Position numbers and translations under genes: made by a program. Positions 42,384 through 45,869 of a stretch of 45,869 nt of DNA are shown here, one piece after another. The first letter of the stretch is position 1. Every line of letters starts with the position of its first letter. This stretch comes from an uncultured Eubacteriales bacterium (GTDB taxonomy: Bacteria; Bacillota; Clostridia; Peptostreptococcales; Anaerovoracaceae): the NCBI GenBank assembly GCA_902763505.1, contig CACWSO010000018.1, forward strand, positions 1 through 45,869, given 5' to 3'. The notes below the pieces were generated by a model. The model was not told the DNA's origin and made no database searches. It saw only the letters and a list, made by a program, of their open reading frames with translations.

Positions 42384-43763
42384 TTACGCAATTTCTTGCG
42401 TCTTTTTGGTAACACTTCCACCTCTGAGTGCGGCAGAAATGGTTGCTGGATCAGGCAGTCCATCACGTCTTCCGTAATAAGATTTCATAATGACTGCCGG
42501 TGTATTTCCGGCCAGATTCGCGATCTGGGCCAGTGTAAGATCGGAATGATCTACCATCGCGGTGATCCAGGTTTTGCGGAACACATACATGCGATGTTCG
42601 GGAAGACCGGCCTGTTTGCACATTTTTTTCATGCAGCGGTTCGCATGGCTGTAATCCACAGGATGATCATTGATGGAAAACAGATGATCCGATTCTATCC
42701 CTAGTTCTTTCTTGATACGCTTCACTTCATCAAGGATGGCCAAAGCTTCATCCGTCAGCGGAACCACTCGTGAGATCTTGTAATTCTTCAGCCAGTTCTT
42801 GATCTTATAGACCTTCTCCCCGGTTTCCGGGTCTTTCGAGTCCTCTGAGTAAGCATAGAACCTTCTCACATGCAGGCCGTCTTTCATGACATCCTTGTGC
42901 TTCAGTTCAAGCAGCTCGCCGATCCTCAGTCCGACTTCCCTCTCAAAGAGAAACATCAGATATGTCAGCGGACGTTCGGTCTGCTTATCGTTCATCAGAT
43001 CTCTTGCAGCGACCTCTATCTTTGCCAGTTCCTCATCTGTCAGAGTGATGATTCCCTCCTGATTATCGTCTTCGTCCTCTTCCGAGTTTGCTGCCTTTTC
43101 CTTTGCCTTTCTGGCTTTCATTCCCTCGATCTTTGTGTTTCTGGACACGTTATACTGCACGATATCGCGCGCGATAGCCTTGTCCAGTATCTCATTCACG
43201 ATAGCCTTGACATTGTAGAAATGTCCAACCTTGCATCCTGGCTTTCCGTCGGTCCCATTGAGCAACCGCAATGCCCATGTTTTGATAATATCGACGTTCA
43301 GTTCCTTGATCGGCGTATCTACAAGCTGCTCACAAGGTTCGATGTCGTTGCGCCATTTTGATTCGATCGATATGATCGTACTTGCCTCCTGAAGCTGCTT
43401 TTTCTCCTCAAGCCAGATCGGATACAGCGACCTGATGGTTACGGTTTCGAGGACCTTTTTCGTGCCTTCGACTCCGAAATAGTTCAGATTCAGAGCACGC
43501 TCCATGTCTTCAAGATAGGTCTTCGCAATCGCTTTCTTCTTCCCATCTGGTGTTGTGATTTTCGTACGCCATCTGCCGTCGGAGCTCTGCGTGATCGGCG
43601 CTGTATGGACTTTGCTGAACATTGCCTGCAGTTCATCCCGTTTCTTTTCTTCTTCAGTTTTTTTCGCTTTCATTATCACCTCCCTTGCCTGTGTCTCCGT
43701 AATTATACCATCTTCAACCATTCCCTGTAACTCCGGTCTTAAACTCCAATCTATTTTTTTCAT
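42384..43763 (-). CDS. Tyrosine recombinase / integrase
   Basis: The 459-aa integrase has an N-terminal arm-binding and SAM-like core-binding region, then a catalytic domain with Arg280 (VGLRIGELLEL), Arg396 (YVFRKT) and the tyrosine in MKSYYGR (429/430). The usual His residues of HxLR and LGH are replaced by Tyr393 and Asn420, so the active site is divergent. A Glu/Asp-rich insert lies at 228-236. AAAGGGG precedes ATG 43763. Its 3' end faces the tRNA about 100 bp away. Confidence 0.92.
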   Translation of the reverse strand: MKKIDWSLRPELQGMVEDGIITETQAREVIMKAKKTEEEKKRDELQAMFSKVHTAPITQSSDGRWRTKITTPDGKKKAIAKTYLEDMERALNLNYFGVEGTKKVLETVTIRSLYPIWLEEKKQLQEASTIISIESKWRNDIEPCEQLVDTPIKELNVDIIKTWALRLLNGTDGKPGCKVGHFYNVKAIVNEILDKAIARDIVQYNVSRNTKIEGMKARKAKEKAANSEEDEDDNQEGIITLTDEELAKIEVAARDLMNDKQTERPLTYLMFLFEREVGLRIGELLELKHKDVMKDGLHVRRFYAYSEDSKDPETGEKVYKIKNWLKNYKISRVVPLTDEALAILDEVKRIKKELGIESDHLFSINDHPVDYSHANRCMKKMCKQAGLPEHRMYVFRKTWITAMVDHSDLTLAQIANLAGNTPAVIMKSYYGRRDGLPDPATISAALRGGSVTKKTQEIA

Positions 43764-43787
43764 AGCTTTCCCCTTTAAAATTCAAAA

Positions 43788-43816
43788 CCCCTGTGAGAAA
43801 TGGATTCCCACAAGGG
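43788..43816 (-). terminator. Possible terminator between relaxase and integrase
   Basis: On the minus strand CCCTTGTG pairs with CACAGGGG (one G-U) across a 13-nt loop, followed by TTTTGAATTTT. The T run is imperfect, so it may only attenuate readthrough from the mob genes into the integrase. Confidence 0.4.
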
Positions 43817-43837
43817 TGTCTCGATACCGTATTCTTT

Positions 43838-45205
43838 TTATCTTGTTTCGTGCTCCTGCTTCTTTGTTTTCCGCCTCTGATCCTTGCCCTGAGCGGCGTA
43901 TTCTCTGGTCACATCCTCCCGGATCTGCTCCGCCCGGTCCAGGATCTGACCGGCGGTTTTCTTATCCGTTCGAAGCGTTTTGATTTCCGCCGTCAGGCTG
44001 TCCCGCATTTGCCGAAGCCCGGTGAGCTCATCCTGGTCATGACATCTTCGCATCCTGTTGCGGATCTTCTGCCGTTCATCGCAAAGGCTGGTGATGCGTT
44101 CATCGCATCTGTCGATCAGTGCTTTCACGTCATCTTCTGTGCTGAGATGTTCTTTGGCCAGGAGCCGTGCATGCCGTGAATATTCGTCGCATTTGCGCAT
44201 CGCCGCTTTCATTTCGGGTGTCATCGGCTGATAATGATTTCGCTTCGGCCAGTAGCCGAGAAGATACAGATAGTGCAGATACAAAGCGAACAATCCTGTG
44301 ATTTTCTGCTTTGGTTTCGGGCTTCGTGTATGGATCCTCTTTGGCTGAAATCTCATGCCGTTCCCATACATGAACCGGTAATAGTTTTCTCTGGTGCTGA
44401 GGTCATTTTCACAGACCCTCGCATAGATCTTCTGCGGTTCATACTCTGGTCCAAGCTGATAAAGTCTTGTAGGTCTGCCGCCATAAACAGAACAGATCAC
44501 TGGGTATTTCCGGTTTGCGTCCGCACGGATCCGGTAGCCCTTCTTCCGGAGAACAGCCTCGAACATCTCCATATTTGTGCTTGCAGAGACTGCATCATCG
44601 ATTGCCCAGCGCATCAGATTGTATCTGGTCGCTTCGCCATTTTTCTCCGCGAAATAGATCTGCCGCGGCGTTCTGCCTCCGGGCCGTTCAATCACGGACA
44701 GTTCGTGCTCCCTGCATAGTTCATCGGAAGTCTGCCGCAGCTTCCGGTAAGCAGCTTTGTTGTCATTGAACTTCTTTCCGTCAACGAAGGAGACAGAGTT
44801 TACGATGAAATGATTGTGCAGATGCTCTTTGTCAAGATGTGTCGCGACCAGCACCTGATACCGGTCGCCCCAGAGTTTTTCGGCAAGTTCGACGCCGATC
44901 TGATGACACATCTGCGGCGTGACCTCACCCGGTTTGAAGCTCTGATACGCATGATAGGCTACATTGCCTCCGGTCTTTCCGAAAGACTCCTTAACTGCCA
45001 TCATCTCTTCAAAGGCGGTGTCTGCATCGCACCGGATGCCGGTGGTGAGATAGACTTTTTCATCACCGAATCCCGTTTTTTCTCCGTTGACTGCGTACCC
45101 GATGGAGGCTTTCAGGTCATCATATTCTGTTTTCTCCGGATTCGAAGCATATTCCGTGACCCGTCTCAAACTGTCCTTGATCGGCCATATCTTAGTCGTT
45201 GCCAT
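43838..45205 (-). CDS. Relaxase / mobilization nuclease
   Basis: The relaxase nicks DNA at oriT and pilots the strand during conjugative transfer. The 455-aa protein (start ATG 45205 behind AAAGGAGT; a longer in-frame start at 45241 lacks this) has the metal-binding histidine cluster HLDKEHLHNH (His123, 128, 130, 132), matching the pfam Relaxase family, probably MOB-P. The C-terminal third is a charged coiled coil. It overlaps mobC by 14 nt. Confidence 0.93.
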   Translation of the reverse strand: MATTKIWPIKDSLRRVTEYASNPEKTEYDDLKASIGYAVNGEKTGFGDEKVYLTTGIRCDADTAFEEMMAVKESFGKTGGNVAYHAYQSFKPGEVTPQMCHQIGVELAEKLWGDRYQVLVATHLDKEHLHNHFIVNSVSFVDGKKFNDNKAAYRKLRQTSDELCREHELSVIERPGGRTPRQIYFAEKNGEATRYNLMRWAIDDAVSASTNMEMFEAVLRKKGYRIRADANRKYPVICSVYGGRPTRLYQLGPEYEPQKIYARVCENDLSTRENYYRFMYGNGMRFQPKRIHTRSPKPKQKITGLFALYLHYLYLLGYWPKRNHYQPMTPEMKAAMRKCDEYSRHARLLAKEHLSTEDDVKALIDRCDERITSLCDERQKIRNRMRRCHDQDELTGLRQMRDSLTAEIKTLRTDKKTAGQILDRAEQIREDVTREYAAQGKDQRRKTKKQEHETR

Positions 45206-45554
45206 CTGATGATACTCCTTTCTTTCCAGCCTTTTTGACATCGTAGTTTGCCATCAGAAGCAGCCAGATCCGGTTCATGATGTCTCTGAGTTCCTGCAGC
45301 TCATGGATATATTTTTCCTGCAGTGCAGCGTCTTCACTTGGCACCAGTTCGCTCAACAGCCGGCGGAATTTCCGGTCAAGACTGACCATTTCTTCATAGA
45401 TTTCTCTCTTCGGAAGCTCTTTTGGCTCATGCTCCATCGCCAGTTTCCGGAGATATTCTGATACTGTCAGGTTGCATCGTCCGGCGTTTTCGGTGATCGT
45501 TTTCTTCTCTGATTCCGTTACTCTGATGTTGATCCCTGTATTTCGTTCCCTCAT
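45192..45554 (-). CDS. mobC: Mobilization accessory protein MobC
   Basis: The 120-aa protein begins with a ribbon-helix-helix-like segment (INIRVTESEKKTITENAGRC, then LTVSEYLRKLAMEHEP) and continues as a helical bundle, as in MobC relaxosome proteins that bind oriT and help the relaxase. Translationally coupled to the relaxase by a 14-nt overlap. Confidence 0.88.
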   Translation of the reverse strand: MRERNTGINIRVTESEKKTITENAGRCNLTVSEYLRKLAMEHEPKELPKREIYEEMVSLDRKFRRLLSELVPSEDAALQEKYIHELQELRDIMNRIWLLLMANYDVKKAGKKGVSSDGND

Positions 45555-45557
45555 TTT

Positions 45558-45764
45558 TTAACCTGCCTTTCCTGTTAATTTGTTGTTCGATCGAATCAAT
45601 TTCTGCCGGAAAGTTCCCGGGGTCATAGGGGCGGGAGGCCCCAATCCGGTGTATGGCCGGGGCCGGTTTACCGGGCCGGCTACACCGGCGGCGATACATC
45701 GCCTATGCTCGCTACATTCGTAGACATACTTCTCACGGCAATACATTTCGTGGCCATACCTCAT
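45558..45764 (-). CDS. Possible small ORF spanning the oriT region
   Basis: A 68-aa frame begins by an ATGA overlap with the stop of the upstream partial gene and ends just before mobC. Its composition follows the GC-rich repeats, so it may be incidental. The ATGA coupling is the only support. Confidence 0.25.
   Translation of the reverse strand: MRYGHEMYCREKYVYECSEHRRCIAAGVAGPVNRPRPYTGLGPPAPMTPGTFRQKLIRSNNKLTGKAG
45619..45703. other. Candidate origin of transfer (oriT)
   Basis: Three nested or adjacent inverted repeats lie just upstream of mobC: GGGGC/GCCCC (45628-45642), CCGGTGTA/TACACCGG (45646-45688) with inner GCCGG/CCGGC, and GGCGAT/ATCGCC (45690-45703). The stretch is much richer in GC than its surroundings. 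Position upstream of mobC-relaxase is the usual place for oriT. The nick site is not identified. Confidence 0.6.
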
Positions 45765-45868
45765 GTGCGCTCACCGCCCTTTGCGAGAATCTGCTTCGCC
45801 TTCGCAACGGATTCATCCCAGGTCTCCTGCGGCTCTTCAACCGGAGCATTGTTCTCGGGCTCTGGTTG
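45761..45868 (-). CDS. C-terminal end of an element-encoded protein (partial)
   Basis: The minus-strand frame entering at the right edge reads QPEPENNAPVEEPQETWDES and then VAKAKQILAKGGERT, stop TGA at 45763-45761. The Pro/Glu-rich linker followed by an amphipathic helix looks like genuine coding sequence. Its family cannot be named from 35 residues. Confidence 0.6.
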   Translation of the reverse strand, partial: QPEPENNAPVEEPQETWDESVAKAKQILAKGGERT

Positions 45869-45869
45869 G

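Larger units (their letters stand above)
42281..45869. mobile_element. Integrative mobilizable element at tRNA-Ala (left part)
   Basis: Directly after tRNA-Ala come a tyrosine integrase, a MOB relaxase, MobC and a GC-rich repeat region typical of an oriT, all on the minus strand. This is the standard arrangement of elements integrated at a tRNA 3' end. No type IV secretion genes are seen, so it is mobilizable or the left end of a larger conjugative element. The right attachment site lies beyond the window. Confidence 0.8.

Noticed and set aside
42146-42466. Minus-strand frame covering tRNA-Ala (contains WWSIGGSNPWPPDCEPGA)
   Set aside because: This is the familiar false protein produced by translating a tRNA in antisense.
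45427-45699. 90-aa minus-strand frame overlapping mobC
   Set aside because: Out of frame with mobC across its N-terminus and through the repeat region; no ribosome site.
1-45869. CRISPR arrays, rRNA genes, insertion sequences
   Set aside because: No regularly spaced repeats, rRNA segments or transposase genes were seen in reading the window.

Overview
The window reads as a chromosome segment of a strictly anaerobic, Gram-positive Clostridia-type bacterium. The evidence is consensus sigma-A promoters, strong AGGAGG ribosome sites, the flavoprotein enoyl reductase FabK instead of FabI, a MarR-type regulator in the fatty-acid operon, [NiFe]-hydrogenase maturation genes, a corrinoid methionine synthase without an activation domain, and a MetP/MetS-type transporter. 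An amino-acid-fermenting member of Eubacteriales family XIII (Mogibacterium-like) would fit, but that is inference.

Layout: end of tuf (1-103); a zinc-ribbon membrane protein divergent from hypF (211-4154); the fatty-acid operon acpP-fabK-fabD-fabG-fabF-fabZ-fabF-marR (4155-10526); an orphan tryptophan synthase beta chain (TrpB2 type) with a long leader (10575-12364); a DMT transporter and thiamine pyrophosphokinase; a long leader followed by a sodium symporter, phenylacetate-CoA ligase and tandem-ACT protein (13986-17606); hypA divergent from an NSS transporter pair; a hybrid histidine kinase; ybaK-hypC-hypD-hypE; deoC divergent from a GNAT-ylmH-metF-phosphodiesterase cluster; a HerA-like ATPase with metH; glnA; an MFS transporter; sir2-terC-mntP-DMT-ADH-DDAH; tRNA-Ala(CGC); and an integrated mobilizable element (integrase, relaxase, MobC, probable oriT) running off the right edge.

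The most interesting part is 10.5-17.6 kb. Two unannotated short reading frames with good ribosome sites precede factor-independent terminators. One (12304-12242, minus) has tandem Trp codons and lies upstream of trpB2. The other (14066-14164, plus) contains YYYFYFGF and lies upstream of the symporter-paaK-ACT operon. In the second, mutually exclusive RNA pairings for a classical ribosome-mediated attenuator can be drawn base by base. Together they suggest a regulated salvage system: indole to Trp by TrpB2 when Trp is scarce, and uptake plus CoA activation of aryl acetates (for reductive carboxylation to Phe/Tyr by enzymes encoded elsewhere) when Tyr/Phe are scarce.

A second theme is leaderless transcription. 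At least five genes (the zinc-ribbon gene, hypF, DMT, hypA, GNAT) have an extended -10 (TGnTATAAT or TGGTACAAT) ending 6-9 nt before the start codon and no ribosome site. For hypA the start is fixed by the obligatory Met-His N-terminus. One of these promoters is a perfect 16-bp palindrome that presents the same -10 to both strands.
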